Shown piece by piece: positions 15,872 through 22,708 of a stretch of 64,000 nt of DNA (positions are counted from its first letter, which is position 1; the number at the start of each line of letters is the position of its first letter). The position numbers and the translations under genes were made by a program. Under the pieces are notes generated by a model. The model did not search any database. It was not told the DNA's origin and saw only the letters and a program-made list of their open reading frames with translations. Source of the stretch: QZKY01 sp942492925 (GTDB lineage Bacteria > Pseudomonadota > Gammaproteobacteria > Burkholderiales > Burkholderiaceae_D); NCBI GenBank assembly GCA_942492925.1, contig OW818641.1, forward strand, positions 2,108,001 through 2,172,000. The letters are read 5' to 3'.

Positions 15872-16909
15872 TTACCAAACAGATTTACCAGCTTGGTCTT
15901 TGATTTGTTTCTTCCATTCCACCTGGATCAGCTTAACGACTGCGGGCGGCATGGCCACATAATCCAGTTCGGTAGCCATTGCACCACCGTTCTTGAACGA
16001 CCAATCAAAAAAGTTCAATGCTTCTTTGGCTCTTCCAGCATCCGCCGATTTTTTGTGCATCAGGATGAAGGATGCGCCAGCAATCGGCCAGCTCTGCGCG
16101 CCAGCCTGATTCGTCAGCACCACGCCAAAACCCGGCGTCTTAGCCCACTGTGCGCCAGCGGCTGCCGCTTTGAACGTTGCATCTTCCGGCTGCACGAAGT
16201 TACCGCTCTTGTTTTGCAATTGCGTGTGCGGAATGCGATTCTTCTTCGCATACGCATATTCGACGTAACCGATGGACCCTTTGATGCGCTGCACGTTGGC
16301 CGCAACGCCTTCATTGCCCTTGCCGCCCACACCGGCAGGCCACTTCACGGCCGTACCTGCGCCAACCGTTTTCTTGAATTCCGGGCTGATTTGGGACAGG
16401 TAGTTCGTCCAGAGGAAAGACGTACCGGAACCATCCGCGCGATGTACAACGGTAATGGCTTGATCAGGCAGCGTCACGCCAGGATTGAGTGCTACGATTT
16501 TCGCATCGTTCCACTGCGTGATCTTGCCGAGATAAATATCTGCCAGCACTTTGCCTGTCATCTTCAATTGGCCCGGCTGAATACCTTGGATATTCACAAC
16601 CGGCACAACCCCACCCATGATGGCCGGGAATTGAACCAGTCCAGATGCTTTCAAATCTTCTGCTTTCAGCGGCATGTCGGATGCACCGAAATCGACGGTC
16701 TTCGCCTTGATCTGCTTGATACCCCCACCGGAACCGATGGATTGATAGTTCATGTTATTGCCCGACACATTCTTGTAGGCCTGTGCCCACTTGGAATAAA
16801 TCGGATACGGGAAAGTCGCACCCGCGCCCGTGATATCCGCGGCCATTACGGTAGATGTCATTGCTGATGTAACCAGTACTGCTGTTGCAAACAATTTATG
16901 AAGTTTCAT
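15872..16909 (-). CDS. pstS: Periplasmic phosphate-binding protein PstS
   Basis: PstS captures phosphate for the Pst importer. The precursor has 345 residues with a signal peptide ending 'TSTVMAAD'. The mature protein starts 'ITGAGATFPYPIYSKWAQAY' and has 'IGSGGGIKQIKAKTVDFGASD' and 'VHRADGSGTSFLWTNYL', which match the phosphate-binding residues of the family. ATG 16909 has AGGAGA 6 bp upstream; longer in-frame starts would run through the Pho promoter. First gene of the pst operon, with the best Pho box in the window directly upstream. Confidence 0.97.
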   Translation of the reverse strand: MKLHKLFATAVLVTSAMTSTVMAADITGAGATFPYPIYSKWAQAYKNVSGNNMNYQSIGSGGGIKQIKAKTVDFGASDMPLKAEDLKASGLVQFPAIMGGVVPVVNIQGIQPGQLKMTGKVLADIYLGKITQWNDAKIVALNPGVTLPDQAITVVHRADGSGTSFLWTNYLSQISPEFKKTVGAGTAVKWPAGVGGKGNEGVAANVQRIKGSIGYVEYAYAKKNRIPHTQLQNKSGNFVQPEDATFKAAAAGAQWAKTPGFGVVLTNQAGAQSWPIAGASFILMHKKSADAGRAKEALNFFDWSFKNGGAMATELDYVAMPPAVVKLIQVEWKKQIKDQAGKSVW

Positions 16910-16943
16910 GCGGTTCTCCTTTTCATCCAGTATGGATACGAGC

Positions 16944-16977
16944 ACTTTACCCGCGCTATATGACAGTTTTATGACAG
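16944..16977 (-). promoter_or_regulatory. Pho box and -10 of the pst operon
   Basis: On the minus strand CTGTCATAAAACTGTCAT (16960-16977) is a perfect two-half-site Pho box. TAAAGT (16944-16949) lies 10 bp downstream as the -10. A start near 16937 leaves a short leader before pstS at 16909. Confidence 0.92.
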
Positions 16978-17150
16978 CACTTAATCGTGAGTGCTTCATA
17001 ATGAAGTAACACTGCCTACCAGCAAACTTTTATCCGGCCATGCAATAAAGGCATTGCGCACGGAAAGGCTCTCTTCGTCAAAACTTATCCACAAATCGCC
17101 CCTGCACTTCAAGACGTCATTCGTTGCAACAAAATGTATTACCGTTTAGC

Positions 17151-17184
17151 CTGTCATCGTTTTGTCATGATTGCCAAATAGAAT
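17151..17184 (+). promoter_or_regulatory. Pho box and -10 for the glycosyltransferase operon
   Basis: CTGTCATCGTTTTGTCAT (17151-17168) has half-sites 11 bp apart with 13 of 14 consensus bases. TAGAAT (17179-17184) follows after exactly 10 bp, the same spacing as at pstS. The glycosyltransferase ATG is at 17211. Confidence 0.85.
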
Positions 17185-17210
17185 TCCGTCAAATTGATTG
17201 ATGACATGGC

Positions 17211-18338
17211 ATGACAAATAAACGGATTTTGTTTCTGAGCGTATCCGCAGGTTCGGGACATGTACGCGCCGCCGAAGCACTCCGTTCCTGCGTTATTGGA
17301 ACTCATCCTAATGTCAACGCTATTCATCACGATGTCATGCAATTCGTTCCGTGGTACATGCGCTGGATTTACGTCGATTTATATATTTTTCTGATCAAGA
17401 CGGCACCAGGTCTTTGGGGCCATATTTACCGCCTCACTAATAACATCCAGACAGACAATCTGCTCAGTCGATTGCAACGCTGGCTCAAGCAACAAAGCTG
17501 CAAGCGCTTCATCAATGCCATTTTGGCATTCGATCCGCACGTCATTGTCTGCACGCATTTTCTGCCTGCCGAAATCCTGTCGCACCTGATCGTCACTGAT
17601 CGCCTGACATGCCCGGTCTGGGTACAAGTGACGGACTTTGATTTACACCGCATCTGGATACAAAAACACATGGCCGGTTATTTCGTGGCAAACGAAGAGG
17701 TTGCGCTTCTCATGCAACAAGAAGGCATGGCAATGAATACGGTTCATGTTACGGGCATTCCCATCATGCCAGCCTTCGCGATACCGCTGGAACGCGCAAG
17801 CTGCGCGCAGAGTTGGCATATCGATCCGCAGATCACCACATTGTTACTAATGGGCGGCGGCACTGGCATTGGACAATTAAGCGTTGTGGCAAAACACTTG
17901 CTGGAACTCCAGACGGATTTGCAAATCGTCGTTTTGGCTGGCAACAATCAATCCTTACTGAGTGAATTGCAAGCGCTTGCGAAAGAATACAACGGACGAC
18001 TTAAGCCCATCGGCTTCACACCACAGGTCGAGCGCCTGATGGCTTGCGCGGATCTGATAATCACTAAATCCGGCGGCTTGACGGTTTCGGAATGTCTCGC
18101 GATGGGTTTGCCCATGATCGTCATGTCTTCGGTGCCGGGACAAGAAGAGCGCAATGCCAATTACGTTCTGGAACACGGCGCTGCCCTCAAAGCACTGGAT
18201 TTCGAGGCTCTGAAATACCGTGTTCATCACCTGCTGACCCACCCTGAAAAACTGGCAGACATGCGCGCTCAAGCCAAAATATTAGGACGTCCTACCGCTG
18301 CACATGCCGTCATCGACATCATCATGAAAGAGACATAA
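17211..18338 (+). CDS. MGDG synthase/UgtP-like diacylglycerol glycosyltransferase (GT28 family)
   Basis: Enzymes of this family move a sugar from a UDP-sugar to diacylglycerol, giving monoglycosyl-diacylglycerol. The 375-residue protein has the N-terminal 'SVSAGSGHVRAAEALR' loop, 'DVMQFVPWYMRWIY', 'VTDFDLHRIW', the GT-B linker 'TGIPIMPAF', the C-terminal 'LLMGGGTGIGQ' and the nucleotide-sugar motif 'KSGGLTVSECLAMGLPMIV' followed by 'PGQEERNANYV'. A Pho box lies 42 bp upstream, so it should be made under phosphate starvation. Glycolipids could then replace phospholipids. The sugar and acceptor are inferred. Confidence 0.8.
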   Translation: MTNKRILFLSVSAGSGHVRAAEALRSCVIGTHPNVNAIHHDVMQFVPWYMRWIYVDLYIFLIKTAPGLWGHIYRLTNNIQTDNLLSRLQRWLKQQSCKRFINAILAFDPHVIVCTHFLPAEILSHLIVTDRLTCPVWVQVTDFDLHRIWIQKHMAGYFVANEEVALLMQQEGMAMNTVHVTGIPIMPAFAIPLERASCAQSWHIDPQITTLLLMGGGTGIGQLSVVAKHLLELQTDLQIVVLAGNNQSLLSELQALAKEYNGRLKPIGFTPQVERLMACADLIITKSGGLTVSECLAMGLPMIVMSSVPGQEERNANYVLEHGAALKALDFEALKYRVHHLLTHPEKLADMRAQAKILGRPTAAHAVIDIIMKET

Positions 18339-18346
18339 GGCAACAC

Positions 18347-18811
18347 ATGGATTCCCACCAAGCTTTGCAACTGGTTTTAACAATAAGCAGCGTCATCGTA
18401 CTGGCCTTTTTCTTTGCACAGGCTGAAATACACATAGAAGGCGATGCGGGCTGGGCGGAGAATTTACCTACCTGGCGCATTGAAGATCACTGGGTGCTGG
18501 ATATTTTTTGGGGCGGACGCCCAATGACCGGCTACCACGCTTGGATATTTCTCTTCATGTCGATCTTCTTCCACTTCCCGCTCTTTTTCATGGCGCAGTG
18601 GTCATGGCAACTGGAAGCGCGCGTTGTCGCCTCCATCATGCTCTTCTGGATAGCAGAAGATTTTCTGTGGTTTGTTTTAAACCCCGCCTTTGGATGGCAG
18701 CGTTTTCGCAAGGAGTATGTCTCCTGGCACAAGAATTGGGTTTGCGGCGCACCGATTGAATACTGGATTTTTTCGGTGTTAAGTGCGCTGCTGTTTTGGT
18801 ATTCGTACTAA
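18347..18811 (+). CDS. Uncharacterised membrane protein in the Pho-controlled glycosyltransferase operon
   Basis: The protein has 154 residues and about four membrane helices (near 8-24, 63-82, 88-108 and 135-152). The loop after the first helix is charged and Trp-rich ('GDAGWAENLPTWRIEDHW'); another conserved-looking part is 'NPAFGWQRFRKEYVSWHKNW'. I do not recognise the family. It begins 8 bp after the glycosyltransferase stop, so it is almost surely in the same Pho-controlled transcript. A part in glycolipid synthesis or transport is possible but not shown. Confidence 0.75.
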   Translation: MDSHQALQLVLTISSVIVLAFFFAQAEIHIEGDAGWAENLPTWRIEDHWVLDIFWGGRPMTGYHAWIFLFMSIFFHFPLFFMAQWSWQLEARVVASIMLFWIAEDFLWFVLNPAFGWQRFRKEYVSWHKNWVCGAPIEYWIFSVLSALLFWYSY

Positions 18812-18885
18812 TCCGCGCTGAAATTCGCGGCGCACATAAACCATGCAAACGAATCAAACGATGCAACGACTAAAGATGCCTAGAC

Positions 18886-19629
18886 TTAACAGACGTGCGC
18901 CGCTTCTGGCTCCACAAGCGAAGCCGCTTTTACTTGAACGCGTGGCGCATTCAATTGAAAAGCGTGACGTATGCGCTGGCAAAGCTCGGCAGGCGTACGA
19001 GCAATCAGATCTCCTGGGATTTCATACTTCGTCGTCAATCGTTCGTAATTTTCAAAGCCATACGACACCATGAACGGATGCATGCCAGTCTGGATGGCGG
19101 ATAAAAAGTCCTTGTACTCATCCCCGCACATATATGACAGCGCCGGGTTCACGCCAAACCGCTCCCGAATCTGCCGAAATTGCGCAGTCTTGGTATCGCT
19201 TAGTGGAACGTGCACGAAAAAGTCCAGCATATCCACGTCAATGTCGTGGCGCATGAAAAGCTGGCTTAGCGTCTCCAGTGGCTCATTGGTGATATTGCGC
19301 GTCACCAGCCCCACGATAACATCGGGCGCATCGATCAAGGTGCGAATCAGCTCTGCCACCCCCGGATACAGCCCAGCTTCCCATCGATATACCTCCGTCA
19401 GCGAATCAACGATTTTCTTTCGGCTCTTCTTGCTGATGTTTTGCTTGATGAAGGACGGAAATTCCTTCAACCCACCCAGATATTTGAACAAATGATGCCG
19501 CTTCTGAAAACTCTCTTCATCGCCGAGCGACAACCCGTGCTGGGAAAAAGCTTCTTCTATCGCCGGATATGCATCAATCGTCGTTCCGTCCGCATCAAAA
19601 ATGATCAGTCGTTTATTGCTTTTATACAT
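18886..19629 (-). CDS. HAD-superfamily hydrolase
   Basis: The protein has 247 residues with the nucleophile motif 'IIFDADGTTIDAYPAIEEAF' at the N-terminus, a helical cap and motif II-like 'VGLVTRN'. The C-terminal acidic motif is 'YMCGDEYKDFLSAIQTG'. These are phosphatase-type HAD features similar to phosphoglycolate phosphatase; the substrate is unknown. ATG 19629 has AGGAG just upstream and is preferred over ATG 19644. A degenerate Pho-box-like site lies at 19710-19727. The position between glycosyltransferase and metallophosphoesterase suggests a phosphate-scavenging or lipid role, which is inference. Confidence 0.8.
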   Translation of the reverse strand: MYKSNKRLIIFDADGTTIDAYPAIEEAFSQHGLSLGDEESFQKRHHLFKYLGGLKEFPSFIKQNISKKSRKKIVDSLTEVYRWEAGLYPGVAELIRTLIDAPDVIVGLVTRNITNEPLETLSQLFMRHDIDVDMLDFFVHVPLSDTKTAQFRQIRERFGVNPALSYMCGDEYKDFLSAIQTGMHPFMVSYGFENYERLTTKYEIPGDLIARTPAELCQRIRHAFQLNAPRVQVKAASLVEPEAAHVC

Positions 19630-19693
19630 AGTCTCCTGTTCCATGAATTGTTGAGCTTTGGTTTCGTTTTTGGCTTACTGCAGCCTTGTTTCA

Positions 19694-19727
19694 AGCATAT
19701 GGCCGCATTGCTACAAACATGTGACAC
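19694..19727 (-). promoter_or_regulatory. Weak Pho-box-like site upstream of the HAD hydrolase
   Basis: On the minus strand GTGTCAC ATGT TTGTAGC (19710-19727) has one good and one poor half-site. TATGCT (19694-19699) sits exactly 10 bp downstream, as at the stronger Pho promoters here. Confidence 0.3.
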
Positions 19728-19837
19728 GGAAAAGGAAACCCGATTGAAAAGCCTGAACATCGAAAGGTGTGGCGATGGCACAACATGGCGAATTTTTACG
19801 GGTGGGGAATCCATCCCAATAACTTGAACGGTGCTTT

Positions 19838-20614
19838 ATGCGTGAAAAAATTACCAAAACACCCAAAACTCACTTCCGAAGTATTTTTATCAGCGATGTG
19901 CACTTGGGATCGAAAGCTTGTCAGGCAGAACTTCTCAATAACTTCCTGAAAACCCATTCCTGCGAAAACCTCTACCTGCTCGGCGACATCATCGACGGTT
20001 GGCGCATCAAAAAGAGTTTTTACTGGCCAGAATCCCACAGCCACGTCATCCGGCAATTCATCAACAAGCAACGGCATCGTGCGAATATTGTGTACGTACT
20101 TGGAAACCACGACGGCTTCCTCAGACATTGGACGTCTGAAATCATGCTGGAAGGTGTTACGCTATGCAATGAAGCCACGCATGTTGGCGTGGACGGTAAA
20201 AAATATTTACTCATTCACGGTGATGTGTTCGACACCGCGCTGAACGTCTCCAAATGGATGACGCATGTCGGCGACTCTGCTTACGATGCACTGATATTTC
20301 TGAACAGAATCGTCAACAGAATCCGCCGCTTTTTCAGAATGCGGCATTACAGCCTGAGCCAGCGAGTAAAACAAAACGTAAAAAAGGCCGTCGATTTCGT
20401 CAGGAAATACGAAGCCATATTGCTCAATTATTGCGAGTCAAAGCAGTATGACGGCGTCATCTGCGGGCACATTCACTATCCCATCATCCGGCAAGAGAAT
20501 GGCATCTGCTACATGAACCCCGGTGACTGGCAAGAAAGTTGCTCGGCCATCGTGGAGCATGTGGACGGGACATTTGAGTTGTTGTATTGGAATGAAATAT
20601 CATTTCGAAGCTAA
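19838..20614 (+). CDS. Calcineurin-like metallophosphoesterase, LpxH/PlcP type
   Basis: The 258-residue protein has all dimetal motifs: 'DVHLGS' (D-x-H), 'LLGDIIDGW', 'GNHDGF', 'LIHGDVFD' and 'GHIHYP'. It belongs to the UDP-2,3-diacylglucosamine diphosphatase-like family, which includes PlcP, a phospholipase C that rhizobia use under phosphate starvation to turn phospholipids into diacylglycerol. Its place beside a Pho-controlled diacylglycerol glycosyltransferase supports the PlcP reading over LpxH. No Pho box was found in the 193 bp before it, so its regulation is open. Confidence 0.8.
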   Translation: MREKITKTPKTHFRSIFISDVHLGSKACQAELLNNFLKTHSCENLYLLGDIIDGWRIKKSFYWPESHSHVIRQFINKQRHRANIVYVLGNHDGFLRHWTSEIMLEGVTLCNEATHVGVDGKKYLLIHGDVFDTALNVSKWMTHVGDSAYDALIFLNRIVNRIRRFFRMRHYSLSQRVKQNVKKAVDFVRKYEAILLNYCESKQYDGVICGHIHYPIIRQENGICYMNPGDWQESCSAIVEHVDGTFELLYWNEISFRS

Positions 20615-20672
20615 AGCCGAGCAACTCCAGCTATTAATCTGAAAAATCTGCAACAATATTTGGACAGGCGCC

Positions 20673-20715
20673 TGGCAAGGACCGAATTTTCTAGCCAGTT
20701 GGTAGATCCTTAAAG
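20673..20715 (+). repeat. Dispersed repeat copy (partner at 3117-3159)
   Basis: The 43 bases match the minus strand of 3117-3159 at about 35 positions, without gaps. Looser similarity seems to continue to about 20830, where CGGCCAAAGCGGAAGT (20814-20829) recurs exactly at 2549-2564. Confidence 0.6.
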
Positions 20716-20910
20716 TAGCGCTCTACTGCATAAACCAGACATTTTAGGGCAGAGCATTAAACTTCCGCTTCGACCGATCTACGGTCAGCGTAAATGCCTT
20801 ATCAACAGATCACCGGCCAAAGCGGAAGTTACTCATATAAACCGGGAGTTTCGGTTTTCGGCCAAATAGCAGTCGTTCCGAATAATGTGAACTGAATATT
20901 TTTGTGGTGG

Positions 20911-20966
20911 TTGACAAATGCAGGAGCATTCTGGTTAAATATTTCAATGTTTCAAATATCTTTGAA
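20911..20966 (+). promoter_or_regulatory. ars operon promoter and ArsR operator candidate
   Basis: TTGACA (20911-20916) and TTAAAT (20935-20940) form a promoter with an 18-bp spacer. TTCAAA-TATC-TTTGAA (20951-20966) is a perfect 6-bp dyad just downstream, well placed for ArsR repression. The arsR ATG follows at 20976. Confidence 0.6.
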
Positions 20967-20975
20967 CTGTTAACA

Positions 20976-21350
20976 ATGGACAAACCCACTGCCACCAAAG
21001 TTTTTGAGTCGCTATCGTCTGGCATCCGCCTCGACATATACCGGCTTCTGGTCCGATACGGCATGGAGGGGCTGGTTGCCGGCCAGATCGGCGCGCAACT
21101 GGATATTCCGCCCACGAATCTGTCGTTTCACCTCAAAGCGATGACCAACGCTAGTTTGCTTTCCGTCGAACAAGAAGGCCGTTTTCAGCGCTATCGCGCC
21201 AATATTCCGCTGATGCTGGAACTAATCGCTTATCTGACTGAGGAATGCTGCGCTAACGAACCGGAGCAATGTGCAAGCCTTCGCGCCGCCTCACCTTGTT
21301 CGACTAGTATGCTTCCGCCTGTCTCCGCGCCAAAAGGAAAGAAAATATGA
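20976..21350 (+). CDS. arsR: ArsR-family arsenic-responsive repressor
   Basis: This is a winged-helix repressor that releases the ars promoter on binding As(III). It has 124 residues: 'SSGIRLDIYRLLVRYG', recognition-helix region 'IPPTNLSFHLKAMTNASLL' and wing 'QEGRFQRYRANI'. There is no Cys pair in the DNA-binding helix. Instead C-terminal cysteines 'ECCANEPEQC' are present, like the C-terminal As(III) site of the Acidithiobacillus ferrooxidans type. ATG 20976 is chosen because the longer in-frame start at 20904 would lie before the promoter. The stop overlaps the arsC ATG by 4 bp. Confidence 0.9.
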   Translation: MDKPTATKVFESLSSGIRLDIYRLLVRYGMEGLVAGQIGAQLDIPPTNLSFHLKAMTNASLLSVEQEGRFQRYRANIPLMLELIAYLTEECCANEPEQCASLRAASPCSTSMLPPVSAPKGKKI

Positions 21351-21826
21351 ACATCCTGATACTTTGTACCGGCAATTCCTGCCGCTCCATTCTGGCCGAA
21401 GCTACATTCAACCACCTCGCTCCGCCGGGATGGAAGGCGATGAGCGCAGGCAGTCAACCCGCTGGATATGTGCATCCACGATCTCTCGCTCTATTAGCGC
21501 GTGAAGGCATTTCCACCGAAGGCTTGCACAGCAAATCCTGGGATAACTTGCCGATGACGCCGGATATCGTGATCACGGTGTGCGCTTCTGCAGCTGGCGA
21601 GACCTGCCCTGCTTATCTTGGCCCTGTACTGCGCACCCACTGGGGGGTGGACGATCCAGCCAAGACCACCGGCACCGATGCCGAGATTGATGCCGTCTTC
21701 ATGCAGGCTTACCGCATCTTGCGCGCGCGCATCAGCGCTTTTTTTGCGCTACAGCTGGAACAATTGAAAAATGATCCCGTCAAACTCAAGACAGAACTGG
21801 ATCGCATCGGCAACATTACAGTTTGA
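21347..21826 (+). CDS. arsC: Arsenate reductase, low-molecular-weight phosphatase type
   Basis: This enzyme reduces arsenate to arsenite for efflux or methylation. The 159-residue protein has the C-x5-R loop at C7-R13 ('CTGNSCRS'), 'SAGSQPAGYVHP', 'SKSWDNL' and further cysteines in 'VCASAAGETCPAY', where the resolving cysteines of the family lie. The 'HWGVDDPA' segment is typical. It is translationally coupled to arsR. Confidence 0.93.
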   Translation: MNILILCTGNSCRSILAEATFNHLAPPGWKAMSAGSQPAGYVHPRSLALLAREGISTEGLHSKSWDNLPMTPDIVITVCASAAGETCPAYLGPVLRTHWGVDDPAKTTGTDAEIDAVFMQAYRILRARISAFFALQLEQLKNDPVKLKTELDRIGNITV

Positions 21827-21844
21827 CCATCAGGAGAAGAATTC

Positions 21845-22306
21845 ATGCCTCTCGACAAAACGCAAGTCGCGAAACAAACCGCAGAAGATTTATTCGGTTC
21901 CGGCCTGAATTGCGCCGAAAGTGCCTTGATGGCGCTAGCAAAAATGCAAAGCAAGGAATCGCCCATCATGCCTGGCATTGCCACTTGCTTCGGCGGTGGC
22001 ATGGCCATCACCGGCGGCCCATGTGGCGCGTTGACGGGCGCCGTGATGGGCTTGGGTTTGGCATTCGGGCGAATGAAGCCCAACGATCCGATTAATACGG
22101 GAAGGGATGCCACACAACGTCTGGTGAAGGAATTCGAGCAAGCATTTGGCGCCAAGGACTGCCATGTGCTGCTCAAGTTCGATCCGAAAGATCCGAGCAG
22201 TCATAAAGTTTTCGCAGCCGAAGGGCGCCGTGAACGCTGCGCCATGATCACCGGCAAAGCGACGGAAATCGCTGCGCGTATCATCGTTGAATCCAACGCC
22301 AAATAA
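21845..22306 (+). CDS. C_GCAxxG_C_C family protein
   Basis: This 153-residue protein belongs to the family named for its redox or metal-like cysteine motif. 'GLNCAESALMALAK', 'TCFGGGMAITGGPCGALTGAVMGLGL', 'KDCHVLL' and 'RRERCAMITGKA' are all present. The function of the family is unknown. AGGAGA lies 7 bp before the ATG. Its place between arsC and arsD in a tight operon suggests a role in arsenic handling, perhaps thiol or metalloid binding; this is inference. Confidence 0.85.
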   Translation: MPLDKTQVAKQTAEDLFGSGLNCAESALMALAKMQSKESPIMPGIATCFGGGMAITGGPCGALTGAVMGLGLAFGRMKPNDPINTGRDATQRLVKEFEQAFGAKDCHVLLKFDPKDPSSHKVFAAEGRRERCAMITGKATEIAARIIVESNAK

Positions 22307-22333
22307 CTCACCAAAATATTCAGGAGAAATGAC

Positions 22334-22690
22334 ATGAAAAAAATTCAGGTATTCGATCCTGCACTGTGTTGCAGCAGCGGCGTCTGCGGTGTGACTGTTG
22401 ATCAGGCCTTGGTGAATTTTGCTGCCGATGTGGAGTGGCTCAAATCAAAAGGGAGACCGATCGAGCGTTTCAATCTGGCCCAGCAGCCGATGGCATTTGC
22501 CCAGAACCCGATTGTCAAAAGCTTTCTGGAACGTTCCGGGCAAGAAGCACTCCCCTTGATACTCGTGGATGGTGAAATCGCGATGGCAGGCCGTTATCCG
22601 ACGCGCACGGAGCTGGGGCGCATGGCAGGCGTTTCTCCGCTGGTTATGCCTATCGAGTCCTGCTGTAGCGGCGGCAATTGCTGCGGCTGA
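22334..22690 (+). CDS. arsD: Arsenic metallochaperone ArsD
   Basis: ArsD hands As(III) to the ArsA ATPase. It has 118 residues with the binding cysteines C12, C13 and C18 ('DPALCCSSGVCG') and a Cys-rich C-terminus ('SCCSGGNCCG'). 'LPLILVDGEIAMAGRYPTR' is typical of the thioredoxin-like fold. AGGAGAAATGAC precedes the ATG. It lies directly before arsA, as expected. Confidence 0.95.
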   Translation: MKKIQVFDPALCCSSGVCGVTVDQALVNFAADVEWLKSKGRPIERFNLAQQPMAFAQNPIVKSFLERSGQEALPLILVDGEIAMAGRYPTRTELGRMAGVSPLVMPIESCCSGGNCCG

Positions 22691-22708
22691 CAAGCTGAGG
22701 GGCCAATC

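Larger units (their letters stand above)
16910..17210. other. Divergent promoter region between pstS and the glycosyltransferase gene
   Basis: The region carries two Pho boxes facing outward (16960-16977 minus, 17151-17168 plus). One perfect DnaA-box sequence, TTATCCACA (17085-17093), lies between them. It is single and not part of an origin-like cluster. No gene is seen. Confidence 0.8.
20615..20975. other. Intergenic region with repeat elements and the ars promoter
   Basis: The left part carries a decayed dispersed repeat (20673-20715 and beyond) and 11-bp inverted arms AACTTCCGCTT / AAGCGGAAGTT (20760-20770, 20820-20830). The right part carries the ars promoter and operator. No protein gene is visible. 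Confidence 0.7.

Noticed and set aside
17085..17093. Perfect DnaA box TTATCCACA between pstS and the glycosyltransferase gene
   Set aside because: Only one copy, with no AT-rich unwinding region and no dnaA/dnaN/gidA-type neighbours. Not an origin.
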